From Plecoglossus altivelis (Eukaryota; Chordata; Actinopteri; Osmeriformes; Plecoglossidae): a stretch of DNA of 64,000 bases. The notes beneath the pieces are model-generated. The model was not told the origin of the DNA and did no database searches. It saw only the letters and a list, made by a program, of their open reading frames with translations. The translations under genes and the position numbers were made by a program. The stretch lies in NCBI GenBank assembly GCA_036571765.1, contig BROE01000018.1, positions 11,386,743-11,450,742 of the forward strand, in the 5' to 3' direction. Positions 12,101-23,575 of the stretch are shown here, in pieces (the first letter of the stretch is position 1; every line of letters starts with the position of its first letter).

Positions 12101-15100
12101 GAGCATTAGTCATAGTTACACTTGGTTGGTGTTGATCAATGAGGTTGAGTGCTGTTCACGTCCAAGAGCTGTTAGCACTCAACTGCCCCCCTTTTGTCTC
12201 ACACCAAAGGTTTAAGAAGCAGTTTTTGCTGGTTTTACATCATCTTACAATAACACTAACCCTATACCCTCTCCTTACTAATGCTACTACCACTTACGGT
12301 CTAATTACCATACAGTAATATTAACAAGCATCTCATAAGAGCCTTATAACCCATTAATTAACATTTATTACCAGCACCTGGATTAAAAGGTTTACAAATG
12401 CTATACTAATATTTACATTTGGAAACTGCTCAGGGACAATGCTGGATAAACATTTTAATAGGAGCAAACATTAAGGCATTAAAACAATATACAATAACTC
12501 ACAAACTGACACAGACACACATGACATAATATGACAAGGACACAAACACACATCGTCCAGGACTAAATGAGATTCATTGCTTGGTTTTTTAGTGTTCAGT
12601 TAGTTTCGTCGTACATCTTCATATTCCTTCAGACATTAGTCTTACACTCTATAAACACTACTCTCAACACTTTAGATACATGAGGCTTATACAGTTCAAG
12701 ACTGAGTTTAGTAGTTGTAATGTAGCTACTGTGTGCCTGTGCGCATATATGTTGCAACATATATCCAGCTAATGTTACTGTTTTGGTTGAATGGAAAAAA
12801 GGGTTTTTGAGGAGGATGTTCATGACCAAATGTTCACTTCAAGACACAGCAGTAATAGGGACAGAATGTGCAGCTGAGTATCGATGGAACAAATTGTGTT
12901 TTGGTTTCTGCACTTTAAGCCCCCATTTGACGGTGAGGACGAGGACGAGCTGTTCCAGTCCATCATGGAGCACAATGTGTCCTACCCCAAGTCAATGACC
13001 AAGGAGGCCGTCTCCATCTGCAAGGGCGTGAGTGCAGAACCTCCTCTGACCACAATGTCCTCCTTGAGGGTTTAGATTGGTTCAGGTGCAGTTCTATGGG
13101 AGTATGTAAAGCCCTCTGTGACATTTCTTGCCAAAAGATCTATACAGATTGAATGTGATTTAATTTGATAACAGTATAGGAGCAAATTATTAAAACTATG
13201 GTGACTGAGAAAGAAAGTCATTTTCTGTATCTTCAATTCTACGTATTGTCATAGCACAATGAGAAGGCGCATGAGCAACAAAAGGAGGGCTGAATTAAGA
13301 CCGGGTGATAAGGGCCACATAAGAAAATGCATGGCATAAGATAAACACAGTATCAGCATCTGTGAGAGATACAGAGAATGGTTAACTTAAGGTGGGTAGC
13401 TCTGTGGTTAATCACTATCACTGTGGTGTTTAAGAATCCAAAAGAGTTGAAGCAGTTATACATTTCCAGGCTATTAAGTCTGGGGCCCATTTTAATAGGC
13501 ACCTGTTCCTCTGCAGGAATCCGTTTTCTGACATTGTCGACACAGTCCTGACTGTGGGGGCGTCCATGATATTTACCTGGGAAATGAGCCTTCAGATGCA
13601 ATTTACACAGCAGAGAGATTCAATTTAGATGGTCCAATGAGCCAATCTGACACTTTTCATAACGTCCTCAGTCGTTTATTAAGATATCACACCCAGAGCC
13701 CGCTACTGCTGGGAGTAGAATTCATCATTGATGCAACTGAAGCCACTGACAAAAAAGACAGACTTGACCTTGGCTCTGTTAGTTTAAAATTTCATTTGAA
13801 ATATGATTTATGACAGGAATTAAGCATGGGTGCCACATAAGGGTTATCGCAATTTCCTTGCCTCTCTATTTTTAAGGTGTCTATTTTATGGTTTTACAAA
13901 TTTTAAAGATATGGAACTAATTAAAATTGTCTACAACAGCTACTGTAAAAGTATAACTGACTGAGACAAAGCTACAGACTAAATGCTACCTTTCTACCCT
14001 CTTCTTTTCTCTTCTACCTTGTACCATATCTCTCCTTCCCCATATACCAATCTCCTTCTCATCGCCACCACCCAGTTGATGACCAAGCATCCATCCAAGC
14101 GCCTGGGCTGTGGGCCAGAGGGAGAAAGGGACATCAGGGAGCAGGCTTTCTTCAGACGCATTGACTGGGACCGCCTAGCCAACAGAGAGATCCAGCCGCC
14201 ATTCAAGCCCAAAGTGGTGAGTGTCATGGGGTGAGGGAAGGGGGGGGGAAAGGGGGGGTTCTAATGTGAGCATCTGAGAATGAGCCCATTGGAGGATCAA
14301 GTGGCAACATGACAGCCCACCAAGGAGGGAGTGCTGGATTAAGATAGATTAAGATTGTGGATTAACGTAAGGCTCCACATGCCTTGGACGCTGTCAGAAC
14401 GTACATAAGGTTAAGAACTTGAGGTGTTCATAATCAAACGCTGATGCAGCCTCCCTCCACAGCATTCCCCCTGCCAAGACAAGCTGGATGCCTTTAAAAA
14501 TCTGCAGTGAATATCTTCAGACCTAGTTTTTATGAGGGACATAGCCCTCTTTTTACCCAAAGTTGGAGAGCAGGAAGTCCCTGTTGATATGAGTAAATAA
14601 AAATGTGTTCAACATCATGTGGGTTTTTGTTTGGGTGTAGTATATAATGTAGTAGTGTGCGTGTGTGTATGGGGTGTATTCCGTATGGGGCATATACCAG
14701 GCGCCACGGTATATTGTGCATTCACCATGTACCTGATATGGGTCAAGTAGGTGTATGTTGGCGCCCCATGAACACTACAGTTTTCTGATAGAAAACCTAT
14801 TTAGCACATATTACATTTGATGAGGTGTGCATATAGACAGCCATTGTCAGTGCTGCAAACCCTCATCTTACAACATAATGCTGTAATAACATATAACCTA
14901 TATAGGCTAGCTTACCTGCAGTAGGCCACCACCAAGTGTGCATATTACCAGCGTGACACCTACATGACGTGTGTTATGCCTGTGTTTCATTTGTAAGTGT
15001 ATGTCAATTTTGCGCAGGTATATGCAGGCGCTAGTAAACCCTTTTTATAAATACCAGGGTACGGAACACCCATAACCCATATGGAATATTCCCTATAGTG

Positions 15101-16031
15101 TGCATTTGTGTGTGTGTTTGTGTGTGTATACATCCTGTGATTCATCTTTGCCCAGTATGGTATGGGGTAAAGGGAGCCTGCAGCTCTGTACCCGAGTGGG
15201 AGGTTGAAAAGACCATGGGAGCACAGCTGCAGTCACAAGTCCCCCCTCCCCCACAACCCCGCTCCCTCTGTCACCAGTCCTTCCACCCCCATACCCACTC
15301 CCTCCATCATCAGCCCCTTGTGATACTACAAACACACTCTTTTTAATGTGAGGATCCCCTCCTCCTCCCTCAATCCCTCCCGCCTTTCCTTCACTGCCCA
15401 CTGTGCCTAAAGCAAAGCAGTGTTGCCACAAATGGTTTATAAATAGCCCAGTAAGACCAAACATCAAATGGGATGACTGCAAAACATAAACGTGTCAGTC
15501 ACTGTTCACGGGCAAACAGAGCTAATTTAGTGTCTGGCTATTCATTCTGGAATGTCTGTGAGGTGTCCAGTCTGTGATACATTTTACGAGCTCGTCTTTA
15601 TCTTTGGTCGGTCTATAGAAAGTAGTTCTGTTCATTATTTCAAATAAATTTCTTTTGATAAAACTTGAGAACATATGTGGGCCTGGGATGTAAATACAGT
15701 ATACAGTATTCACTTGATACTAGATTGTATTTATTTAGCATGCATTTATCCGCATCAGCACTTCAAATCTCTGATGAGAAAATTTGTCTTTATGGTTTCA
15801 ACCGTATAAAAGGAGCTCCTTCCCTGTCTCTATCTAATGGTACCAATATCTCATTTCCTCTTACAGTGTGGAAAAGGGGCAGAAAACTTTGACAAGTTCT
15901 TCACCCGTACCCAGCCCATGCTCACTCCTCCAGACCAACTGGTCATCGCCAATATCGACCAGAGCGAGTTTGCTGGCTTCTCCTACATCAACCCCCAGTT
16001 CACCCATCCGTCCTTGCACAGTGTGGTATGA
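3004..16031 (+). CDS. prkca: Protein kinase C alpha, C-terminal half (nine coding exons; 5' part outside window)
   Basis: Conventional PKC: a Ca2+/diacylglycerol-activated Ser/Thr kinase of cytosol and plasma membrane. Exons 3004-3144, 3307-3480, 4263-4354, 5085-5147, 6272-6410, 10575-10655, 12920-13027, 14076-14216 and 15867-16031 splice in phase to 367 residues plus TGA. Counting from the first residue seen: Gly-rich loop GKGSFGK 41-47, ATP lysine K63, catalytic D158 in YRDLKLDN, DFG 176-178, activation-loop T192, turn-motif T333, hydrophobic-motif S352. Adding 305 gives the human PKC-alpha positions K368, D463, D481, T497, T638 and S657 exactly, so there is no indel. The tail ends HSVV, close to the PDZ-ligand tail of PKC-alpha and unlike PKC-beta. 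The following cacng5 gene supports prkca over prkcb/prkcg by synteny. The C1 and C2 exons and the promoter lie left of position 1. Confidence 0.95.
3307..3480 (+). CDS. prkca: prkca exon: kinase N-lobe with ATP lysine
   Basis: Codes for 58 residues from VMLAEMKS to HSCFQTV. It holds the invariant YAIKILKK lysine (K63, human K368) and the alpha-C helix region DDDVECTMVEKRVL. Acceptor 'ctgtag', donor gtacgc. Confidence 0.94.
3500..3597 (+). repeat. Three-unit minisatellite, about 31 bp per unit
   Basis: Imperfect copies around the core AGAGTTCYGGAAGT(C/A)T. They lie 20 bp after the donor of the prkca ATP-lysine exon and read through as a false ORF extension (GRVQSSGS repeated). Confidence 0.65.
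4263..4354 (+). CDS. prkca: prkca exon: hinge between kinase lobes
   Basis: 92 bp coding DRLYFVMEYINGGDLMYH and onward to KEPQA plus two bases of a valine codon. It carries the gatekeeper/hinge MEY. Donor gtaaga; the split GT|G valine is completed by the next exon. Confidence 0.93.
5085..5147 (+). CDS. prkca: prkca exon: alpha-E helix
   Basis: 63-bp exon coding FYAAEIAVGLFFLHRKGVIY, with split codons at both ends (V and R). It leads directly into the catalytic loop. Acceptor 'ttgcag', donor gtgggt. Confidence 0.92.
6272..6410 (+). CDS. prkca: prkca exon: catalytic loop, DFG and activation loop
   Basis: 139 bp. It contains the catalytic DLKLDN, the magnesium-binding ADFGMC and the PDK1-type activation loop TTRTFCGTPDYIAPE. 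All catalytic residues are intact. Acceptor 'ccacag', donor gtgagg. Confidence 0.95.
6505..8706 (-). mobile_element. Decayed IS630/Tc1-mariner-like DNA transposon
   Basis: The minus strand holds frameshifted pieces of a DDE transposase: WDDFSFPRGVRIREKF (about 8400-8450), LPPYSPFLKPIK (8328-8363; family consensus LPPYSPFLNPIE) and a C-terminal CLVRCNICEQMDQPW piece (about 7655-7700). Both ends carry matching inverted repeats: left CTGTTCATCACAATTGTTAA at 6515, right (reverse complement) CTGTTTTTCACAATTGCTAA ending near 8700. Stops and frameshifts make it non-functional. It lies in the prkca intron between the DFG exon and the alpha-F exon. Confidence 0.65.
8755..8852 (-). mobile_element. tRNA-derived SINE or tRNA-like pseudogene
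   Basis: On the minus strand a Pol III A-box-like TAGCTAATTGGTTAA is followed about 45 bases later by a B-box GGTTCAAATCC. The spacing and a long variable-arm-like insert resemble a Ser/Leu-type tRNA, but the insert carries a direct repeat (TGTAAGGA twice) and the acceptor ends do not pair well. A SINE head or pseudogene is more likely than a working tRNA. Confidence 0.4.
10575..10655 (+). CDS. prkca: prkca exon: alpha-F helix
   Basis: 81 bp, 27 residues starting IIAYQPYGKSVDWWAYG and ending EMLAGQ, identical to human PKC-alpha as far as I can compare by eye. It lies after the longest intron of the visible part (4.16 kb, carrying the decayed transposon). Confidence 0.94.
12240..12395 (+). 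mobile_element. MITE-like repeat, diverged copy
   Basis: It shares internal sequence (TTAACAAGCATCT) and the terminal motif around CCAGGTGCT with the element at 31779-31942. Its left end is unclear, so the start is approximate. Confidence 0.35.
12920..13027 (+). CDS. prkca: prkca exon: C-lobe PPFDGEDEDELFQ segment
   Basis: 108 bp, 36 residues from PPFDGEDEDE to AVSICKG. The acceptor is 'actttaag' with a modest pyrimidine tract; donor gtgagt. Phase 0 at both ends. Confidence 0.93.
14076..14216 (+). CDS. prkca: prkca exon: end of kinase domain and start of AGC tail
   Basis: 141 bp, 47 residues from LMTKHPSKRLGCG to PPFKPKV. It includes the RRIDW segment and the PFKPKV start of the AGC C-terminal extension. 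Acceptor 'acccag', donor gtgagt. Confidence 0.94.
14668..15074 (+). mobile_element. Possible MITE with short inverted ends
   Basis: The left end TATGGGGTGTATTCCGTA and the reverse complement of the right end, TATGGGTGTTCCGTA, are similar. Internal GGCGCC and ATGTAGGTGT-type motifs recur in inverted orientation. No ORF. It lies in the last prkca intron. Confidence 0.35.
15867..16031 (+). CDS. prkca: prkca last coding exon: turn and hydrophobic motifs, stop
   Basis: Codes 54 residues then TGA. It contains the turn motif MLTPPD (human T638) and the hydrophobic motif FAGFSYI (human S657), both regulatory phosphorylation sites. The C-terminus is THPSLHSVV. Confidence 0.95.
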   Translation, partial: CGKGAENFDKFFTRTQPMLTPPDQLVIANIDQSEFAGFSYINPQFTHPSLHSVV

Positions 16032-19000
16032 GCAGAGTGAAGAGGAGAAGAGGAGAAGGGAGACAACATATGAGGGTGAACCACGAGGACTTGGACAGAG
16101 TGGACTTACCAAATCCCAACATCCCGCTGTCAGAGACTAATATATCATTGGTGTGCTCTGAGAACTCTAGTTATGGAAACATGCTGTAAACACTTTCTCT
16201 AATCTCTGTATTGCAATGAGCTGAGGTGAACAAGGTGGGTGGTTGTCAAGTCTACAGATTTAGGTTTACTGTTATTTAAAGTTTAATTTCAATACAGTAG
16301 GCCCTGTCATTCCTATCTCCCCTTGTCAAGTCTGGAGTGGAAATATTTTTGTGGAACTTTTTTTGTTTTGCTCTTACCCTGATCTTAACTATAAAATTGG
16401 CTCACTTGTACACAATATTCCTTCATGCTGTCCTCGGGAAATTGTGAATTGAACCCTTGTGTCACTTCCAGTTTTTTTGTACCAGGTGCCACCCCATGAT
16501 GCATGTGGGTAGTGTCTTCAGATGTTGAGCAACTCCTTCCTGTTCATCCAGTTAGCTACAATGCATGTGGAAACTAATGACAGTATGTTTTACTGTCTTC
16601 TCTTCTCCTTCCTCTTTCTACCTACTGTGCTGCCATTTCTGAACTACTAGACATATTATATTTCTATACTGAGAATAGTTGGTCTACTGTTACATGAGTG
16701 CCAAAATATACAGTAAGTGGGACACAATATAGATTACATATACTCATCCTGCAATGCTAGGATACGTCTATACAGTATCTGTCAACATATCTGTTTCCAA
16801 CTGTAGTCGATGATAATGTCTGTCTGTCCCTCTTGGCTTGGTCCTCAGCCCGTCAGCATGTTGACGCTCAAGAAGGAGGTTTCTGATTGGTGTTTTTCGT
16901 AGGCAACAAAAATGTAATCCACCAAAAGTGATGAAAACATTGGAATGAGAAAGTGTATGAAATGAGAACCCCTGTCTGTCCTGGACTTGTCAGCTGTATG
17001 TAACTGATTTCTAAAGAGGCAGTGTTTACTATCACTGAAAATGCTATTTATGCACAATGCAGTTCTCTTTTGCATGCTTATTTTCTGACTAAATGAGCAG
17101 TAGACTCTAGGGATGCTGTACATGTTTATTATCTATCATTGTAAACCAAGTATTATAAGATTTGTTAATATATAATTGTTCTATGTTTGCACTTCCTATT
17201 CCTATGAACAATTTCATGACAAAATACTTTTTCATTGTAAATGGAAGTTTTGTTCCACTTCTGCTTTCTGTCCAGAGAAATGTTTATCCTATATACAGTA
17301 TGTCCACTATTTTGTAAATATATTTCAAAAGAGAGGTTTCAAAAAGAGCAGTAACTTGCAGATTTTATACCACAAACTGAATGTGCTTTTACTACGTTAG
17401 ACAGTTTGAACATTTATATGTTTAGATTATTCCAAAAACAGATATATAATGTTTGGTTGAATCTTTGGTAGCTTTGTAATCTGCAAACCTTGTAATACGT
17501 TTTTCCTCTATTTATCCACAGTTTTTTTTACTGTATAATGTCATGTAGATGATATGCAGCATAGGTTTGACAGCAGTGCGTGCAATGGCTGGATGCACTC
17601 ATGCCTTGGTCCTCTTTGGGGGCGGGTACCTAAATTGATGTGCAATGTGCACATGGTCTCGCCACTGGCATCCTTGTGCGTGTGTTGGTTGTGTGAGAAT
17701 CCTGTTTGTGGTGCAAAGATCTCATGGCTCTCTGCTATCTCATTTGCGTTTTCTTGCTTACACAGTGTGCATGTGGAAGGCTAGGCCTAATCTAAGCATG
17801 AGAGAGAGGCTGTTGCATGCTACAGAAAACCCAGGTTTAGAGTGTGGAGTTCTCGCTTTGGAATATAAAATGAAACAGGCCTGTCTGGCGCGTCTCTCAT
17901 GCATTTTCAAGTTGCTGTGGAGTAGAATAATTCTTAAAGTTCTCCCAAAACTTTTTAATGTCAAAGCTTATATTTAACTATCTGCAACAAATTGTTATTG
18001 TTTCGATGAGCGATCTACTTTTCTCACCTGCGCCAAACTGACAGCCAAGTGGTTTAGGCTATCAAAATGAACAGGTATTTGTAAGAAATATGAGCAGCTA
18101 CTTAGGTTTAAGCCAACGCAGATCTTGACTCACTGAAGTATAGCATTCTACTCTTCTGAGTAGGCCTTGGCAGTAACAGCACAATGCTTTTCCAACTGCC
18201 CAAACTTTTATTTAGTTATGCTTTTAAACAAATGTATTTGTTTAAAAATATTTACATGAAAGGCTGCAGATATCATATCGTGGTCTTTATTCACAGTGCA
18301 CACAACAAGCCAGGAAATCTTACTTTCTTCACTTTAAAGCCTATCACTTGGCTGATGCAAGTGACAAGGCATCCTAATCATCTACCTGGATCCTGGGTGG
18401 TTTAAGAAACCCAAACAAGACCATTTTATGGCATCAGTAGCAACTGTACACTGACAGAAAATTGATTTCAGATGAAAACCTGATGTTCTTAATCATTGTG
18501 AAACCTCAGTTTTCAGATCAACAAAAATGAACGCAGTATTAGACTATGAAAACTAGTTTGACTAAAGTGGTATATTGGCTGCAGATTATGTAAAAACAAT
18601 ACAAACATCTCTTTGGGTTTACAAGCTATACTTTGGAGTTAATTGGTTCTAGAACCTGTCTGGAATGGTTCATTAGTGGTTCCAAATACTTATTTAGCAT
18701 TCCTTTTTAGAGTTACAATGTTCCCATTTATTTATGTCCAGAGGCCTCCTTTCCTCAGCTGTGGATTGTCAGCAGTAGGCTTAGGGTTAGGACAACTAAA
18801 GACAGGTCTCACATTGAGAATCTGTTTTTGGAGGATATAGGCTATTTGATAAACTATGTGACAGACCCCCGGATTTGTCATGCCACTAGTATGAACTGAA
18901 TCCTCGTTAAGGTCATCACAATACATATGTGGCCACATCGATGTTTTATGTTTTATTTTTGTTTCACTCTACTTGCTTTATTCCTAGTTCCATTGTTGTG

Positions 19001-19060
19001 GTTTGAGGAATACTGTGTATTAATAAAACAATGTAATTGCACAAATGTTCATGGTCTGGT
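16032..19060 (+). other. prkca: Probable prkca 3' UTR
   Basis: AT-rich, no credible ORF. It runs from the prkca stop to the first good polyadenylation signal (19022) followed by an A-rich stretch. It holds a Pumilio-type TGTAAATA at 17313-17320. Human PRKCA also has a multi-kilobase 3' UTR. The exact 3' end is inferred. Confidence 0.5.
19022..19027 (+). terminator. prkca: Candidate prkca polyadenylation signal
   Basis: Canonical AATAAA, followed within about 30 bases by a GT-containing stretch and a genomic A run. It is a good AATAAA downstream of the stop; no transcript evidence is available here. Confidence 0.45.
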
Positions 19061-19253
19061 AAAAAAAAAAGAAGCAAATAATTCTTTGCGAAGTCTTTTA
19101 GGTGTAATAATCTACAGTCTTTACGCTGTATAGTCAGTGCTAAATTGCAGATTAAAAGAGGCCCATTAAAATATGCTTAAATCAACAATTAAGAGCTCTG
19201 ATTTTCTTCAGTTTAAATAGGGTACTATAGATGTATTACGTATCAGTACTTGA

Positions 19254-19491
19254 GGCCCTTGCACACTGGGTCCGAAATAGTTTTATGCGTTTCTAGAAAA
19301 CGTTTCAAAATGCCAGCTGTGTAAGCGAAGACGCAGAAATTCGAACCCAATCCAAAAAAGAATTGACAGTCGAAAGTTTTAGAGGCAGTGTGTAGGCGTA
19401 AATGACAAAGGCCGTATACGTTTTTTAATATGCGAAAATTTCGGACACGAATTTCGGGCTCGGTGTGTAATGGGCTCAGTGTGCAATGGCC
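19254..19491 (+). mobile_element. MITE with terminal inverted repeats
   Basis: The left end GGCCCTTGCACACTGGGTCC pairs with the reverse complement of the right end, GGCCATTGCACACTGAGCCC. The right side repeats the motif (a second GAGCCCGAAAT), so it looks internally duplicated. CG-rich for this region, about 238 bp, no ORF. It sits just past the prkca polyadenylation signal. Confidence 0.6.
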
Positions 19492-20333
19492 TTAGTCTGC
19501 CATTCCGACCAGCCAAATGTGCTTCCCTCTCCATTCAGATAATTGTCTTGCATGCCATCGAGGAGGACGAAGCCCTGCTGTCGTTTCACTTGTTTGATAA
19601 GATATTGCCTATGAACAGTGTGCTACACGGAGTAGTATGTTACCAACTCTAAATAGTTCACTGCAACATGTCCTAACGTAACTGCACATATCTAATCATC
19701 CGTCAACACGTGAATAGAGCATTTGTCAAATTAGAGTTAAAGGGATCTGGCTTTGGTGATTGCATCTCTCTCTCTCTATCTGTCTATCTCTCTTTCTCAT
19801 ACACGCACACGCACACTTACACACTCCCTCTCTCGCAAACACATTCTGCTTTTGCCCTCCGCACAGCGAAATGCGATCATTCAAAGCAAGCAGTGGGGGC
19901 AGAGTAGGATTCAGCGCTAACGTGCCGAGAGCATGTGGACAAGGTAACGAGTCTTCAAGAAGAGCACCTGAATTTCCAAACGAAGACCTAAACTACGCAG
20001 AGCGGCTTTGCGGTCATGACCATAATCTAACCAAACACGAAGAGTAAACAGTCGACTATTCTCAATTAGCAGCCTGTCACACGTAGAGGCGTCTGGTGAA
20101 GGAAAAAAGGTGACTACGGAGAACTAAGGACAGCACGACCATTGGTAAGAATTAAATAATAGCTTTCTTAATTATGTTTCAGCAAATTGTACTGTTTTTA
20201 CATTTTGTTTGGAAATACTGAATATTGCCTGGTTTAGATGGCAGTTTCTACAAACTTCATGAGAGTCGTGTGTTTAGATGCATTTTATGTTCATTCTAAC
20301 AGTAACGTGGACAGTATTGCCAATTCCCAGTTC

Positions 20334-20340
20334 AATGTAT

Positions 20341-20372
<32 letters not shown>

Positions 20373-20449
20373 TTATAAGGTAACGAGTATATATATATAT
20401 ATATATATATATACTCTACAAAATATATATATATATATATTGTAGAGTG
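20334..20449 (+). repeat. (TA)n cluster with inverted-repeat arms
   Basis: Three TA runs separated by short spacers. The last is flanked by ACTCTACAA and TTGTAGAGT, so the block can fold as a cruciform. A second spacer carries GGTAACGAGTATA. Confidence 0.8.
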
Positions 20450-23189
20450 TCAGATTTTACTAATTGCATTATTGCATTAAGTTAGAATTGCCCTGTTCCC
20501 CTTACCTTGGGCTGTCAGTTGGGAGACCTGAATCCAACTCATCCACACACCCCTACCCATCTTGTACCCTAAGTCTGACAACCTTCCAAACTAGAATCAG
20601 TGCGCCACTCCCATCAGGTGACTTGATCCATAGTCCCATACTGTTATGGAGGACCGCAGCTGCCATATTTAGAAATGAAAAAATACATAAATAAAATGAA
20701 ATACATAAACAAAATACAAAAACAAACGTACTTAAACAGATATGCATGCAATACATACATCAATTACATTTAAGTAATGTAAGGAATACATTTTGAGTGA
20801 GGGACTGTATGAAAGATTATACATAATTGGTTCACTTTAACACTAATATTTCTACATTCCATGTTCTAATAATTATGGATGCATGAATATTAACTCAGTC
20901 GTTTATTTATTCATTGTTTTCATTAATTCACATATTCATTGACTGCAGGAGAATAAAATACACAATATTATTTTATATATTTGGATAAACAAACATGTTA
21001 TTAAGATTGTACTACCTTAGTTGTGAGCTATAGCCCAGACCCCCACCCCTCACTCCTTGGTTTAAGCAACAGCCCCGGTGGATGTTAATGGTACTGCATT
21101 TCCAAGTAGGTACCCAACTCGTCAGGTCGATTTTGTTATATCAACTCAGGTGAACATGTCCAAAACTATCTCCCCTGATGTTTTTTATTCTATCCTCGAA
21201 CCTGGCTCATAAATTTTCATAGAACGTTTTGTCCTGATTAATGTTCAACTTAAAACCAATCCAAAATGGGTACATAAGCACCCAATTTATTTGCTTACAT
21301 CAAGAAAAGATGACTGGAACTGTGTTCGTGGGTATGAACAGGGCGCAAACACAAAAGAGAATATAGCTGAATCCGATCGCTGATATACATGAGCTGAATG
21401 AGCACAAGGAGAAAGAAATCTATAGTTGCATGCCCTGTTGTAACCAGTTTTACAAATGGTTGTTTATAGAGTTAATTTCAGTTATTTTAAGGCATATTTA
21501 AGAATTTTGTAATTAATGTTATAATGTTGGTGGCATGACAAACCTAATTATAGCCTAAAATAACTAGTGATATAGTGGCATGTTAATGTGTTAGATAGAT
21601 TGTTGATATGTTCTTCTGGAGCAAAGACTAAAATGAATAAATCATGTCTGATAACATCAATATCATGGTTATACGACCTTATGTCAGCTAACACCACAAT
21701 TATGCCATTTACAATAACTGTCAGCTAGAAAAAGTAACGCAAGCCAAAACTGGAACGATGGCACGGTCCGTTTCGCACTCTCGCTTGCCTCACTGCGCCA
21801 CTGAGCACTTTCCACATAAATTAATAAGGATCTTTACACAGCAGGCTCGCTGTGTCTACTGTATATAAGTCTATGGCTGTGGTAGATCACTTAACAGACA
21901 AGTTCACTAGCAGATAACAAGCAGCCAACCATGTGTTTACCCCACTAAAAATGATATCCGATAAAATATCAAAATGTAAACATTTTAAGCACAATCTTTA
22001 CTGAGTTTTCCTGGTGGTTATGATGTTGTGGCCCTCCTCCCCATGGGTTTTGGTAAAACATTTCCAGCTCGCTTTGTTAGTGGTGAAAGAGTTGTCCAAG
22101 TCGAACGCTAGCGATTGGTTGTGACAGAGCCAATAGTTTTTTAATATGTTTTTTAACAGACTGTCACGGTCAAGGCCCTATAGGCTACAGTGTGCCAAAG
22201 CGCACTGTTGATACTAGGACACAGCAGTACATTGGCCTACCTACAAGCGCTTAAACAGAATAGAAATATCATAAAATAATATCATAAAAAAGTGAATATT
22301 AGAAATGATCTAAGTGGCAAATCTGGGCAGTATTTGCATATTAAAATGGTAGTATTTTCTTCATGATGCCAATTTGAGCGAAGGAAAAATATCTGACATT
22401 AGAGGGCCTAGTTACCTAGTATCAGTAATAATTGAGCCAGCGTTTGTTTTTGATTCCCTTCCCACTACAGTCTGGTCTTCTGTTGATAGCAACCCTGTTC
22501 CTGTCAACAGGAACTTAATTAATGGGATAATGGTGGAACCTGATCAAATGTGGCTGAATCATGGCCAGTGCCCCTTCAGGCCTGCCAGTCATGTGTGAAT
22601 TAGGATGCATAGTCTGACACCCATTGCCACTCTTAACAAGGCTCATTATTGCCTGTTCTCATCTATCCATTTGGCCCTCATCGTAGGCTGGTTAAGAGGG
22701 AGGTCTGAGTGCTGAAGAGACCATTGGTATTCTAACCTGTCTGACTGTCTGGTTAGGTGAATTGGAGACAAGAAAAAGTATAACAATGAGATTGTTTGTG
22801 TGCTTGTTTCTGTGTATGAGTATGTATGTAGTTAGATTCTCATTATGTTCCGTTAGTTTTCAATGTAAACCCTGAAGCCATCCTAAGCATTGAGCCACAA
22901 ACTGTTGTATCTCCTGTAAAGAGTAGTGAACCGACGTATACTGGCAAGCTATAGAGCCAGCCAATTAAGAGATGTCATCTGGGGTAATATTTACTCTCTC
23001 TTTTTATGTCTTGAAGAGACATCTGATTAACTTTGGTAGACAAAACCCTACTTTGATGTTTTCAAGGTGCTGATCTTAATGGGGAAGCTTAAATTTAATA
23101 ATCTACCCGTCTGAAATTGATGGTTGAAGAGAATATGGAGGAGAGATGAGAGGGAGAAAATATGACTGTTATGGTTATAAATCAAAAGT

Positions 23190-23575
23190 AATCCCCCTTC
23201 TGTCGATCCTGCTTCACTCCACTCTACTTCTACCACTCTTTCACACCTCCAATCCTCCACACCTTCCTCCACACCTCCTCCACTCCTTCTTCACTCCTCC
23301 ACACCTCCTCTACACCTCCCCCACTCCTCCTCTTCCACTCCTCCTTTCCTCCTCCTCTCCTCTACTCCTCCTCTTCCACTCCTCCATACCTCCTCCACTT
23401 CTTCTCCCCTCCTCCACATGTCCTCCACTCCTTCTCCCCTCCTCCACACCTCCTCCACTCTTTCTCCGTGCCTCCATACCTCCACTCCTCCCAACTACTC
23501 ATCCAGTCCTTCACTTTTCCTCCTCTCCTACATTTCTCATCCTCCCTTTCTCCATCTCCACTCCTGTTGAGACAT
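23190..23575 (+). repeat. Pyrimidine-rich CTCCTCCACTCC-type minisatellite
   Basis: About 385 bases almost purely C/T on the plus strand, built of irregular CTCCTCCAC and CACACCTCCTC words. Long open frames on both strands here are low-complexity artefacts. Confidence 0.85.

Larger units (their letters stand above)
8853..15866 (+). other. prkca introns flanking the last four exons
   Basis: Besides the exons at 10575, 12920 and 14076, this holds GT-rich scattered repeats (9290-9440, 10080-10170), a two-copy telomere-like CCCTAACCCTAA at 11567, the MITE-like elements at 12240 and 14668, and a G-run (14238-14260) after the exon at 14076. No other gene seen. Confidence 0.55.
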
